DNA of 64,000 nt from Pseudomonas sp. GM78 (GTDB lineage: Bacteria > Pseudomonadota > Gammaproteobacteria > Pseudomonadales > Pseudomonadaceae): contig NZ_AKJF01000109.1 of the NCBI RefSeq assembly GCF_000282475.1, positions 1-64,000 of the forward strand. Reading direction: 5' to 3'. This document shows, one piece after another, positions 8,964-16,695 of this stretch. The position numbers were made by a program, and so were the translations under genes. The stretch's first letter is position 1. Each line of letters opens with the position of its first letter. The notes below the pieces were generated by a model that had not been told where the DNA came from, ran no database searches, and worked only from the letters and a program-made list of their open reading frames with translations.

Positions 8964-10532
8964 TCAGGCGATGTTGCGCTTGCGGTCGCCCCAGAAAGGT
9001 TTGCGCAATTCGGTCTTGAGCACTTTGCCCACGCTGGACAGCGGCAGGGCATCACGGAACTCGACGCTGCGCGGGCATTTGTAGCCGGCGATGCGTTCGC
9101 GACAGTGGGCGATGATGTCTTCGCCGGTGGCAGCTTCACCTGGTTTGAGCACGATCACTGCATGCACCGTTTCGCCCCATTTGGAGCAGGGGATACCGAT
9201 GGCGGCGATCTGCGCGACAGCGGGATGGCTGGCGATGGCGGTTTCGACTTCGGCCGAATAGATGTTTTCACCGCCGCTGACAATCATGTCCTTCAGGCGA
9301 TCGCACACGTAGATGAAGCCGTCTTCGTCCATGTAGCCACCGTCGCCGGTGTGCATCCAGCCGTTGCGCAGCGCTTCAGCGGTCTCTTGCGGCTTGTTCA
9401 GGTAGCCGAGCATGACGTTCGGACCGCGCACGATGATTTCCCCCACGGTGCCGCGTGGAACCTCGTTGTCATGGACATCGACAATACGCACTTCGACGCA
9501 AATGGCAGGGCGACCTGCGGAGTACATCTTGCCGCTGTCGTGATGCGCTTGGCAGTGATACTCGGCCGAAAGGGAAGTGGCCATGGGCGCCAGTTCGGTC
9601 ATGCCGTAACCCTGGAAGAAGCCGGCGGCGGGGAATGCCTCCCGGGCTCGATCAAGCAGGACAGGGGTAATGGGCGATGCGCCATAACCGATGGCCGTCA
9701 GCGAGCCGAGCTCAAGGCTCGCCAACTGCGGATGTTTGTCCCGGCAATCCAGAAGCATCTGGATCATGGTCGGGGCCAACAGGATTTCGCTGATGCGCTC
9801 CTGTTCGATGGTTTCCAGCACCGTTTGCGGAATGAAGGAGGGCAGGACGACGTGAGTGCCACCGCTGAAGAACAACGCCGTCATCGCGGCGAAGTCCGCA
9901 AGGTGAAACATGGGCATGACATGCAGGAACACCGCATCGGCGCCATAGGTCCCCATGTTCAAGGTGGCCATTGCGGAAAATGCAACGTTGCTGTGGCTAA
10001 GCATCACGCCCTTGGGAAATCCTGTCGTGCCGCCGGTATAGAAAATACCCAGCAGTTCATCACCGCAGCGCCGCGCATCTTCGATCGGATGGGCGGCTTC
10101 CAGCAGCGCCTCGTAGTTGAGCATCCCGCTCGGTGTCTCGCCCTCTCCAGCGTAAATCACCGTGCGGATGGTTTTGGCCTCGGCTGCGATTCTGCTGCCC
10201 AACGCCTTGAACGTATCGTCGACGATCAGCACCGTGGTCTCGGAATCGTCCAGCGAATAGATGATTTCTGCCGCGCTCCAGCGAATGTTCACCGGGTTGA
10301 GTACGGCATCGGCCCATGGCACACCCAGGTAGTACTCGATGTAGCGCTGTGAATTGAGCGATAGCATGGCAACGCGATCGCCGAGGTTCACACCCAGTCC
10401 TTGGAGGACGCACGCCAGGCGCGCAACGCGGTCGCCCAGTTGGGCGTAAGTGATGCTGCGACCCTCAAACCGTACGGCGGTCGCGTCCGGCCTGGCTTGC
10501 AGATGCCGATGCAATCCTTGAGTGATGTACAT
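8964..10532 (-). CDS. Acyl-CoA synthetase (AMP-forming, FadD/FadK-like)
   Basis: This 522-residue ligase joins an acid to CoA through an acyl-adenylate. The AMP-binding loop YTGGTTGFPKG, the YGMTELAP adenylate motif, the TGDGGYMDEDGF hinge region and the DRLKDMIVSGGENIYSAEVE block are all intact. The catalytic lysine context near the end is PLSSVGKVLKTELR. The start is ATG 10532 (MYITQGLHRHLQ), with GGAG eight bases upstream; the longer frame to 10577 has no such site. It is probably the activating step of the pathway encoded around it, making the CoA ester that the two acyl-CoA dehydrogenases oxidise. An Hfq/Crc motif lies upstream of the Shine-Dalgarno at 10550-10557. The substrate (fatty, aryl-alkanoic or terpenoid acid) cannot be fixed from sequence alone. 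Confidence 0.92.
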   Translation of the reverse strand: MYITQGLHRHLQARPDATAVRFEGRSITYAQLGDRVARLACVLQGLGVNLGDRVAMLSLNSQRYIEYYLGVPWADAVLNPVNIRWSAAEIIYSLDDSETTVLIVDDTFKALGSRIAAEAKTIRTVIYAGEGETPSGMLNYEALLEAAHPIEDARRCGDELLGIFYTGGTTGFPKGVMLSHSNVAFSAMATLNMGTYGADAVFLHVMPMFHLADFAAMTALFFSGGTHVVLPSFIPQTVLETIEQERISEILLAPTMIQMLLDCRDKHPQLASLELGSLTAIGYGASPITPVLLDRAREAFPAAGFFQGYGMTELAPMATSLSAEYHCQAHHDSGKMYSAGRPAICVEVRIVDVHDNEVPRGTVGEIIVRGPNVMLGYLNKPQETAEALRNGWMHTGDGGYMDEDGFIYVCDRLKDMIVSGGENIYSAEVETAIASHPAVAQIAAIGIPCSKWGETVHAVIVLKPGEAATGEDIIAHCRERIAGYKCPRSVEFRDALPLSSVGKVLKTELRKPFWGDRKRNIA

Positions 10533-10549
10533 GGGGAGACTCCAGAATT

Positions 10550-10557
10550 TTGTTTTT
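10550..10557 (-). promoter_or_regulatory. Hfq/Crc CA motif before acyl-CoA synthetase
   Basis: The minus strand reads AAAAACAA 18 nt upstream of the ATG at 10532, just before the CTGGAG Shine-Dalgarno. It is an exact AAnAAnAA match. Confidence 0.45.
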
Positions 10558-10587
10558 ATCGTTGGTCGTGTAGCCATGTCCGGTTCG

Positions 10588-10609
10588 GCGCGGCTACAGG
10601 CAGCCGCGC
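10588..10609. terminator. Intercistronic hairpin
   Basis: GCGCGGCT (10588-10595) pairs exactly with AGCCGCGC (10602-10609) around a 6-nt loop, between two minus-strand operon genes. No T-run follows. Confidence 0.35.
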
Positions 10610-10636
10610 ACGTACCGGCAAAAAATCTTCAGTGCT

Positions 10637-11782
10637 TCAGAGCGAACGCCCTACCAGCTCCCGCTGGATTTCGTTGGCGCCACCGTAGATACGCGCTACC
10701 CGGGCATCGGCCCACATGCGGGCAATCGGGTATTCGTTCATGTAGCCATAGCCGCCGAAGAACTGCAGGCAACGGTCCAGGACCTCACTGTTACGCTCGG
10801 TCAACCAGAATTTGCCCATGGACGCGGTGGCGGAATCGAGCTTGCCGTCGACCCATTGCTGGATCAGATAGTCGCAGAAGGTCCGCGAGGCCAGTACCGT
10901 GGCTTTGACGTCCGCGAGCGTGAAGCGGGTATTCTGGTAGTCCAGAACGGTCTTGCCGAACACGGTACGTTCCTTGGTGTATTCCAGGGTCAGCGCTAGG
11001 GCCCGTTCCATCTGTGCCGCCGCACAAATCGCGATTTGCGCGCGTTCGTAAGGCAGTTGCTTCATCAGTGTATAGAAACCCTTGCCTTCGACGCCGCCAA
11101 GTAGACATTCGGCTGATACCTCGACATCGTCGAAGAACATTTCCGAGGTGTCGGAGGACTGCAGGCCGACCTTGTCCAGGCACTTGCCGCGACGAAAACC
11201 CGGCAGTCTGGTATCGACCAGAAAGATCGAGATGCCCTTGGAACCGGCACTCAGGTCGGTTTTCGCCACCACGGCGACCATGTCGCTGAGCTGGCCGTTG
11301 GTGATGAAGGTCTTGACGCCGTTGATGATGTACTTGTCGCCTTGTTTGACCGCGCGCGTGCGAACCGCCTGCAAGTCGGAACCGGTGCCGGGTTCAGTCA
11401 TGGCAACGGAGCAGATCACTTCACCCGAGGCGATTTTCGGCAACCAGTGCAGCTTCTGCTCTTCGGTGCCGTCATCGAGGATGTAGTGACCGACGATATG
11501 GTTGATGCCCAGGGAAATCCCGCTGACACCGGCGTAATTCAGCTCGTTGACCACGGCCGCGACGTGGGCGGCCGTGCCACCGGCACCACCGTATTCAACG
11601 GGCACGTCCGGCAGGATCATGCCCATTTCACCGCAGGCCAGCCATGACTCGCGGTCTGACTGATGCTGCTCGCGCCACTTTTCTTCGCGCGGGGCCAGGC
11701 TCTGGGTTACAAAGCGACGAATGCTGTCGGCGAAGGGTTGTACGTCTTCGTCCATCCACGGCGAACGATAATTTTCCAGCAT
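10637..11782 (-). CDS. Acyl-CoA dehydrogenase (second paralogue)
   Basis: This is a 381-residue acyl-CoA dehydrogenase with full-length domain structure: a helical N-terminus (SPWMDEDVQPFADSIRRFV), the MTEPGTGSDLQAVRTRA flavin motif, FITNG, and the C-terminal CLQFFGGYGYMNEYPIARMWADARVARIYGGANEI block. The likely catalytic Glu is in LPYERAQIA, as in isovaleryl/long-chain type enzymes. It begins at ATG 11782 behind GAGGTACACGCC. It shares the same overall pattern and C-terminal motif with the gene at 5350-6498, so the two are paralogues in one cluster. It sits between the acyl-CoA synthetase and the SDR, consistent with the first oxidation after CoA activation. Confidence 0.92.
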   Translation of the reverse strand: MLENYRSPWMDEDVQPFADSIRRFVTQSLAPREEKWREQHQSDRESWLACGEMGMILPDVPVEYGGAGGTAAHVAAVVNELNYAGVSGISLGINHIVGHYILDDGTEEQKLHWLPKIASGEVICSVAMTEPGTGSDLQAVRTRAVKQGDKYIINGVKTFITNGQLSDMVAVVAKTDLSAGSKGISIFLVDTRLPGFRRGKCLDKVGLQSSDTSEMFFDDVEVSAECLLGGVEGKGFYTLMKQLPYERAQIAICAAAQMERALALTLEYTKERTVFGKTVLDYQNTRFTLADVKATVLASRTFCDYLIQQWVDGKLDSATASMGKFWLTERNSEVLDRCLQFFGGYGYMNEYPIARMWADARVARIYGGANEIQRELVGRSL

Positions 11783-11816
11783 GGCGTGTACCTCGGGTTC
11801 ATCGAATGTTCAGGGT

Positions 11817-11850
11817 CCGTTCGCCCCCGCACCGGAGCAGGGGCGAACGG
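11817..11850. terminator. Strong intercistronic hairpin
   Basis: A perfect 11-bp stem, CCGTTCGCCCC with GGGGCGAACGG, lies between the SDR stop (11863) and the acyl-CoA dehydrogenase start (11782) on the minus strand. It lacks a clear T-run and may modulate rather than end transcription. Confidence 0.5.
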
Positions 11851-11862
11851 GAAACGGTGAGC

Positions 11863-12693
11863 TTAGAGGCTGCCCATGCCGCCGCCGCAGACCAGGGTCT
11901 GGCCGGAGACGTAGTTGGCTTCCGGCAGGCACAGCATCACTACCGAACCTGCGGCTTCGTCCGCGGTACCCGGTCGGCCCAGCGGGATGTTCTGGCTGGC
12001 GCCATCAATCATCGCCTGTTGCACGCCGACCTTGATTTCGCGCCCTTCGATGTTCACGGTCTTGCTCTCGGTACCGGCCAGCGCCTGGGTCAGGCGGGTA
12101 TCGATAAAACCGAACGCCACGGAGTTGACGCAAACCTTCATACGACCCCACTCGCGGGCCAGGGTCTTGGTCATGCCGAGGATGCCGGCCTTGGCCGAGG
12201 AGTAGTTGGTCTGACCGGCGTTACCACCTGCGGCCACCGAGGAAATGTTGATAACCTTGCGGAACACTTCCTTGCCTTCGGCGGCTTCTTTCTTGGCCTG
12301 GGCACTGATGACTGGCTGGGCGGCACGCAGGATGCGGAAAGGTGCGGTCAAGTGGCAATCGAGGATGGCGTACCACTGCTCGTCGGTCATCTTCTGGATC
12401 ACGTTGTCCCAGGTGTAACCGGCGTTGTTGATGATGATGTCGATGGCACCGTAGTTCTGAACGGCGGTTTGTACAAAACGATCGGCAAAATCGGCTGCGG
12501 TCACGCTCCCCACACACGCCACAGCTTCACCGCCGGCGTTGCGGATTTCTGCAACCACTTCCTCGGCTGGAGCGGCGTCGAGGTCATTGACCACCACGCG
12601 AGCGCCGTAGGCGGCCAGTTGCAGGGCGACGCTACGACCGATACCACGACCGGAACCGGTGACCAGGGCGACTTTACCTTCGAGCTTTTTCAT
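11863..12693 (-). CDS. Short-chain dehydrogenase/reductase (FabG/HSD-like)
   Basis: This 276-residue Rossmann enzyme has the cofactor motif TGSGRGIG, the NNAG motif, the catalytic Ser in NISSVAAGG, and YSSAK as the YxxxK pair. An Asp follows the second strand (VVVNDLDA), which favours NAD(H) over NADP(H). It is slightly long for the family because of an insert (SAQAKKEAAEGKEVF) before the catalytic Ser, a feature I associate with 3-hydroxyacyl-CoA dehydrogenases paired with MaoC hydratases. It directly follows the HadB-like gene, so it probably oxidises the (3R)-hydroxyacyl-CoA that the hydratase makes. The start is ATG 12693, with AGAAGG upstream and an Hfq/Crc motif further upstream. Confidence 0.9.
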   Translation of the reverse strand: MKKLEGKVALVTGSGRGIGRSVALQLAAYGARVVVNDLDAAPAEEVVAEIRNAGGEAVACVGSVTAADFADRFVQTAVQNYGAIDIIINNAGYTWDNVIQKMTDEQWYAILDCHLTAPFRILRAAQPVISAQAKKEAAEGKEVFRKVINISSVAAGGNAGQTNYSSAKAGILGMTKTLAREWGRMKVCVNSVAFGFIDTRLTQALAGTESKTVNIEGREIKVGVQQAMIDGASQNIPLGRPGTADEAAGSVVMLCLPEANYVSGQTLVCGGGMGSL

Positions 12694-12709
12694 TGTGCTT
12701 GACCTTCTA

Positions 12710-12717
12710 TTGTTGTT
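12710..12717 (-). promoter_or_regulatory. Hfq/Crc CA motif before SDR
   Basis: The minus strand reads AACAACAA 17 nt upstream of the ATG at 12693, next to the AGAAGG Shine-Dalgarno. It is an exact AAnAAnAA match. Confidence 0.5.
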
Positions 12718-12732
12718 GGTTGGAGGAGGGGA

Positions 12733-13152
12733 TCAGTTCAGCGCGACGATGGCTTCGCCGACGAGTTTGTCTTCGCCGTATTGGTTGGCGCAGCGGATCG
12801 ACAGGCGAACGCGTTTCTCGCCATCAGCTTCGAATTTCTCGACCACCTGGCCGGTGCAGGCCGGCACGTGGCCCAACTGAGTAATGCCGGTGAAACGGAT
12901 CGACAGCTTGCGCACCTGCTGCTGCGGCACCCATTGGGTCAGGAGCCGGCCCAGGTAGGCGGCGGACAACATGCCGTGGGCGAACACATCGGGCATGCGC
13001 GCCTTGCGGGCGAAGTCGAGGTCGATGTGGATCGGGTTATGGTCGCCGGAAGCGCCGCAGTACAGCGCCAGCGTGGTGCGGTTGACCGGCTGCAGCTTGA
13101 GCAGCGGGATTTCATCGCCAACCTGAATATCGGAGTATTGAACGGTAGTCAT
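12733..13152 (-). CDS. MaoC-family dehydratase, HadB-like catalytic subunit
   Basis: This is a single hot-dog domain of 139 residues. The hydratase-2 motif is complete: YCGASGDHNPIHIDLDFAR, with Asp37 and His42 at the catalytic positions, followed by FAHGML. The length and motif match the catalytic half of a split (3R)-hydroxyacyl dehydratase such as mycobacterial HadB. The start is ATG 13152 (MTTVQYSD), since the motif sits at the expected distance; the extra 43 codons of the longer frame overlap the upstream gene. It lies 10 bp after the HadA-like gene, and the two probably form a heterodimer that hydrates the enoyl-CoA made by the acyl-CoA dehydrogenases. Confidence 0.88.
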   Translation of the reverse strand: MTTVQYSDIQVGDEIPLLKLQPVNRTTLALYCGASGDHNPIHIDLDFARKARMPDVFAHGMLSAAYLGRLLTQWVPQQQVRKLSIRFTGITQLGHVPACTGQVVEKFEADGEKRVRLSIRCANQYGEDKLVGEAIVALN

Positions 13153-13162
13153 CGACGGTTCC

Positions 13163-13600
13163 TTAACGCTGTACCAGAGAGCAACGGAGATCGGCGATGT
13201 GCTCGCCATCCTGGTTGGTGACGCGGACTTCGTTGACCACGAATTGCAGACGGCCGCCCGCTTTTTCGTAGACATCGACAATCTTGCTGTCGAAGGTCAA
13301 CACGTCGCCTGCAACCGCTGGCTTGTGGTATTCGAACGACTGCTCGGCGTGGAGGATGCGGCCCAGGTCGAATTCATAGATCCGCAGTTGCGCTTCGATA
13401 TCGCGGCCTTCGCCACTGAGGCACACCAGGAAGGTCGGCGGTACCGGCAGCGATTTGTAGCCGGCTGCCTTGGCGGCGGCTTCATCGGTGTACACCGGGT
13501 CGGTTTCGCCAATGGCCTTGGCGAAGAAACGCAGGCGGCCTTTTTCGACTTCGGCGGTGGTTACGCCGAGCGAACGACCGATCAGACTCTTGTCTGCCAT
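13163..13600 (-). CDS. FAS1-like/MaoC N-terminal dehydratase, HadA-like structural subunit
   Basis: This 145-residue hot-dog protein starts MADKSLIGRSLGVTTAEVEKGRLRFFAKAIGETDPVYTDEAAAKAAGY. The region equivalent to the hydratase motif, GETDPVYTDE, lacks the His, so it should not be catalytic by itself. PVPPTFLVCL follows, as in the mycobacterial HadA/HadC family (FAS1-like dehydratase domain). Its position immediately before the catalytic HadB-like gene supports a HadAB-type heterodimer in which this subunit shapes the acyl-binding tunnel. It begins at ATG 13600. Such partners usually serve long or bulky acyl chains (family knowledge), consistent with a hydrophobic substrate for this cluster. 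Confidence 0.85.
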   Translation of the reverse strand: MADKSLIGRSLGVTTAEVEKGRLRFFAKAIGETDPVYTDEAAAKAAGYKSLPVPPTFLVCLSGEGRDIEAQLRIYEFDLGRILHAEQSFEYHKPAVAGDVLTFDSKIVDVYEKAGGRLQFVVNEVRVTNQDGEHIADLRCSLVQR

Positions 13601-13660
13601 CTCAGTTGATTCCTATCAGTAGTCGGGAAAACGCGCCGGAAACCCGACGCGCTTCATTTA

Positions 13661-14848
13661 TCAGCCGCGGCCGAACAGGGTGACGATGCAGGCGCCGCCC
13701 AGGCCGAGGTTGTGTTGCAGGGCGAGGTTCACGCCCTCGACCTGGCGCGCTTCGGCGGTGCCGCGCAGCTGATGAGTCAGCTCGTAGCACTGCGCCAGGC
13801 CGGTTGCGCCCAGTGGGTGGCCCTTGGAAAGCAGACCGCCGGACGGGTTGGTGACGACCTGTCCGCCGTAGGTGTTGTTGCCATCGAGGATGAATTGCTC
13901 GGCTTCGCCGACCGGGCACAGGCCCAGGGATTCGTAGGTGAGCAATTCGTTGTGGGCAAAGCAGTCGTGCATTTCCGCCACACGGATGTCCCGTGGATCG
14001 ACGCCGGCCTTTTCATAGACTTCTTTGGCCGCGCGCTGGGCCATGTCGAAACCGACCATCTGGATCATCGACGGCGGATCGAAAGCGACCGGCTTATCGG
14101 TGGTCAGCGATTGGGCCAGGATGACCACGTCAGTGCGCAGGCCATGTTTTTTCGCAAAGGCTTCGGTGCAGACGATTGCGGCAGCGGCGCCGCAAGTAGG
14201 TGGGCATGCCATGAGGCGAGTCATCACCCCTGGCCAGATCACCTGATCGTTCATCACGTCTTCGGTGGTTACGACCTTGCGGAACATCGCCAACGGGTTG
14301 TTCGCGGCGTGACGGCTGGCCTTGGCGCGAATGGCGGCGAAGGTGCTCATCTGCGTGCCGTACTTTTCCATGTGCTCGCGGCCCGCGCCGCCGAACATTT
14401 TCAAGGCCATCGGCAGTTCCGCCGCATCGGAGGCCAACTGGTCGACGATGGCGATGCTCTTGCCCATCGGGCCGGGGCGATCGTCCCAATGGCTCTTGAG
14501 CGCACCGGCCTGCATCTGTTCGAAGCCCATGGCCAATGCGCATTCCACCGCACCGCTTTCCACCGCCTGGCGTGCCAGGAACAACGCGCTGGAGCCAGTC
14601 GAACAGTTGTTGTTGACGTTGATCACCGGGATGCCGCTCATGCCGACGTCATACAACGCCGCCTGGCCACAGGTGGAATCGCCGTACACATAGCCCACGT
14701 AAGCCTGCTGGATCAGCCCGTAGTCCAGGCCGGCATCCTTGAGCGCCAGGCGCACCGCTTGCGAGCCCATTTCAATATAAGTCCCGCTGGTGCCCGGCTT
14801 GACGAAGGGAATCATGCCGACGCCGGCCACGTAGATTTTCTGCGACAT
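13661..14848 (-). CDS. SCP-x/lipid-transfer-type thiolase
   Basis: This 395-residue thiolase-fold enzyme cleaves or forms a C-C bond at a 3-ketoacyl- or beta-hydroxyacyl-CoA. Cys82 in NNNCSTGSSALF is the acyl acceptor. HDCFAHNEL and SKGHPLGATGLAQ supply the expected His residues, and GLGGACIVTLFG closes the protein. This arrangement is the SCP-x/nonspecific lipid-transfer branch, not FadA. I chose ATG 14848 (MSQKIYVAGVGM), with GGAG upstream, rather than the frame opening at 14926. It is the first gene of the minus-strand operon. In steroid side-chain degradation, related proteins (Ltp2) act as aldolases with a DUF35 partner. I see no DUF35 gene here, so a plain thiolase is more likely. Confidence 0.9.
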   Translation of the reverse strand: MSQKIYVAGVGMIPFVKPGTSGTYIEMGSQAVRLALKDAGLDYGLIQQAYVGYVYGDSTCGQAALYDVGMSGIPVINVNNNCSTGSSALFLARQAVESGAVECALAMGFEQMQAGALKSHWDDRPGPMGKSIAIVDQLASDAAELPMALKMFGGAGREHMEKYGTQMSTFAAIRAKASRHAANNPLAMFRKVVTTEDVMNDQVIWPGVMTRLMACPPTCGAAAAIVCTEAFAKKHGLRTDVVILAQSLTTDKPVAFDPPSMIQMVGFDMAQRAAKEVYEKAGVDPRDIRVAEMHDCFAHNELLTYESLGLCPVGEAEQFILDGNNTYGGQVVTNPSGGLLSKGHPLGATGLAQCYELTHQLRGTAEARQVEGVNLALQHNLGLGGACIVTLFGRG

Positions 14849-15102
14849 CTCAAACTCCATGCTCAATTGATGATGCTTCGCCACGAACACTTGGCGAGGC
14901 GTCAGCGGCAGTGGATGCCGCCACACTTCAAATGTGACTGAACACGTCAGGGGCGTAACCCGGTCAGGATGGGTGGGGCGAGAGGGCGGGGAGCGCAGGT
15001 GGTGCCAATACGTAGTGGGTGGTTAGGTGGGCGAACGCCTTGTAATAACCTTTTTGCCGAGTGTCTGCGTGTACGGCGGGCGCATTCTTTATCGGAGCAT
15101 CC
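14849..15102. promoter_or_regulatory. Divergent promoter region with TGGGTGG boxes
   Basis: This 254-bp gap separates the thiolase operon (minus) from the tandem SDR operon (plus). It holds ATGGGTGGGG at 14969-14978 and the 12-mer TAGTGGGTGGTT at 15013-15024, which recurs exactly upstream of the DUF1302 gene. A TAATAA element at about 15043 could serve as a -10. Control by the MalT-like regulator at 17753-20455 is inference. Confidence 0.45.
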
Positions 15103-15873
15103 ATGACTCTTCTTCAAAGCACGCTTCTTCAAGACAAGGTCGCGATCATCACCGGCGGCGCCTCCGGCATCGGTCGCGTCACAGCTGAGCTGTTTGTGAA
15201 AGAGGGCGCCCGCGTGGTGATCGCCGACATGGCCAGGAAGGAAGGCAATGAACTGGTCGAACAGATCAAGGGGCAAGGTGGCGAGGCATTCTTTCAATAC
15301 CTCGACGTGTGCAACGAACGCGATTGTGCGGCCTTGATCGACACCACGCTGCAGCGCTATGGGCAACTGGACATTGCCTTCAACAACGCCGGCATCTTTG
15401 CCACGCCGGCACTCACAGAGGATCAGGGACTGGGTCTCTGGCGGCGCGTCCTCGACGTCAACCTCACCGGGGTCTTCAACTGCATGGTCCATGAGCTACG
15501 CGCCATGAAGGGCCGTGGCGGCTCGATCATCAACACCGCGTCGATCGCCGGCCTCTCCGGCACACCGGGCAGTTCGGCTTATTGCGCCTCTAAGCATGGC
15601 GTGATCGGTCTGACCAAAAGTGCTGCGCTCGAATACGGCAAACAAGGGATCCGCATCAACGCCCTTTGCCCGGGCCTGGTGGTGACGCCCATGACCCAGG
15701 GCCCGGAAAGCAGCTTCAGCAACAGGATGATCGACATGGCCGTCAACAATGCCGCACTGCGTCGACAGGCCGAGCCTGAAGAACTGGCGCAGATGGCGCT
15801 GTGGCTCGCGTCGGACAAATCCTCCTACGTCACCGGTGCGCAGTTCGTCGTCGATGGCGGCGCCACCGCGTAA
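15103..15873 (+). CDS. Short-chain dehydrogenase (tandem copy 1)
   Basis: This is an NAD(P)-dependent oxidoreductase of 256 residues with TGGASGIG cofactor motif, Asp after strand 2 (VVIADMAR, favouring NAD), NNAG, Ser in NTASIAG and YCASK as the catalytic YxxxK. It begins at ATG 15103 (MTLLQSTLLQDK), with GGAG upstream; the longer frame from 15061 would run through the leader. The next gene encodes a closely similar SDR with the same segments in the same order (LTGVFNCMVH, SKHGVIGLT, YGKxGIRINALCPG, VVDGGATA), so a tandem duplication is clear. It probably oxidises a hydroxyl on the ring or side chain of the substrate. Confidence 0.9.
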   Translation: MTLLQSTLLQDKVAIITGGASGIGRVTAELFVKEGARVVIADMARKEGNELVEQIKGQGGEAFFQYLDVCNERDCAALIDTTLQRYGQLDIAFNNAGIFATPALTEDQGLGLWRRVLDVNLTGVFNCMVHELRAMKGRGGSIINTASIAGLSGTPGSSAYCASKHGVIGLTKSAALEYGKQGIRINALCPGLVVTPMTQGPESSFSNRMIDMAVNNAALRRQAEPEELAQMALWLASDKSSYVTGAQFVVDGGATA

Positions 15874-15888
15874 AGCAAATGGTTTCCC

Positions 15889-15899
15889 AACAAAAACAA
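15889..15899 (+). promoter_or_regulatory. Overlapping Hfq/Crc CA motifs before second SDR
   Basis: AACAAAAACAA contains two overlapping exact AAnAAnAA matches, 18 nt before the ATG at 15917 and directly upstream of GGAAGGAG. Confidence 0.5.
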
Positions 15900-15916
15900 T
15901 TCGGAAGGAGCTTTAG

Positions 15917-16672
15917 ATGAGCCTTTTGCAAGGCAAGGTCGCCATTGTCACCGGTGGTGCATCGGGTATCGGCAAAGCCACGGCGTTGAGGTTTGCCGAT
16001 GAGGGTGCCCAGGTCATGGTCGCCGACACTAATGAGGCCTCGGGCCAGGCGGTGGTCAAGCTGATCACCCAGACGGGCGGACAGGCGTACTTCCAGCAGG
16101 TCGATGTACGCAGCGATGCGCAGTGCGCGCTTCTGGTCACTGCAACCCTGGCCCGTTTCGGCCAGCTCGATATCGCCTTCAACAACGCCGGCATCAGCGG
16201 CACCCCTGCATTGACGGAAGAGCAGGGCCTGGAGCAATGGCGGCTGGTGCTGGACGTGAATCTGACCGGGGTCTTCAACTGCATGGTGCATCAGTTGCGT
16301 GCGATGAAGGCCAAGGGTGGATCGATCATCAATACCGCCTCGATCATGGGCCTGCAGGGGACGCCGGGGGCTGCCGCCTACAGCGCTTCCAAGCACGGCG
16401 TGATCGGCCTGACCCGCAGTGCTGCGATGGAATATGGCAAGTACGGCATCCGCATCAACGCGCTATGCCCAGGCTATGTCACGACGCCAATGACCGTCGG
16501 CCCTGAAAGCGAATTCAACGGCAAAGTGCTCGAGCACGCCGTTAAGACCACGGCCTTGCGCCGTCTTGGCGAGCCACAGGAACAGGCCGAAATGGTGTTG
16601 TGGCTGGCTTCGGACGAGGCCTCCTATGTCACCGGTGCGCATTTTGTCGTCGATGGCGGCGCCACTGCTTAA
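15917..16672 (+). CDS. Short-chain dehydrogenase (tandem copy 2)
   Basis: This is a 251-residue SDR with TGGASGIG, an acidic residue after strand 2 (VMVADTNE), NNAG, Ser in NTASIMG and YSASK. It is a clear tandem paralogue of the gene just upstream: both share FNNAGI, the LDVNLTGVFNCMVH helix and the C-terminal SYVTGA-FVVDGGATA block. The ATG at 15917 follows a strong GGAAGGAG. The separation of 43 bp and the shared direction suggest one transcript, while the additional Hfq/Crc motif suggests independent translational control of this copy. The two may act on different stereoisomers or positions of one substrate, which is a guess. Confidence 0.9.
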   Translation: MSLLQGKVAIVTGGASGIGKATALRFADEGAQVMVADTNEASGQAVVKLITQTGGQAYFQQVDVRSDAQCALLVTATLARFGQLDIAFNNAGISGTPALTEEQGLEQWRLVLDVNLTGVFNCMVHQLRAMKAKGGSIINTASIMGLQGTPGAAAYSASKHGVIGLTRSAAMEYGKYGIRINALCPGYVTTPMTVGPESEFNGKVLEHAVKTTALRRLGEPQEQAEMVLWLASDEASYVTGAHFVVDGGATA

Positions 16673-16695
16673 TTCCCATGCCTGACGGAGGTTTC

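Noticed and set aside
9105-10352. 415-codon plus-strand frame across the acyl-CoA synthetase
   Set aside because: It is the shadow of an intact adenylate-forming enzyme on the other strand.
13712-14941. 409-codon plus-strand frame across the thiolase
   Set aside because: The thiolase on the minus strand has all catalytic motifs; the antisense frame reflects GC-rich codon bias.
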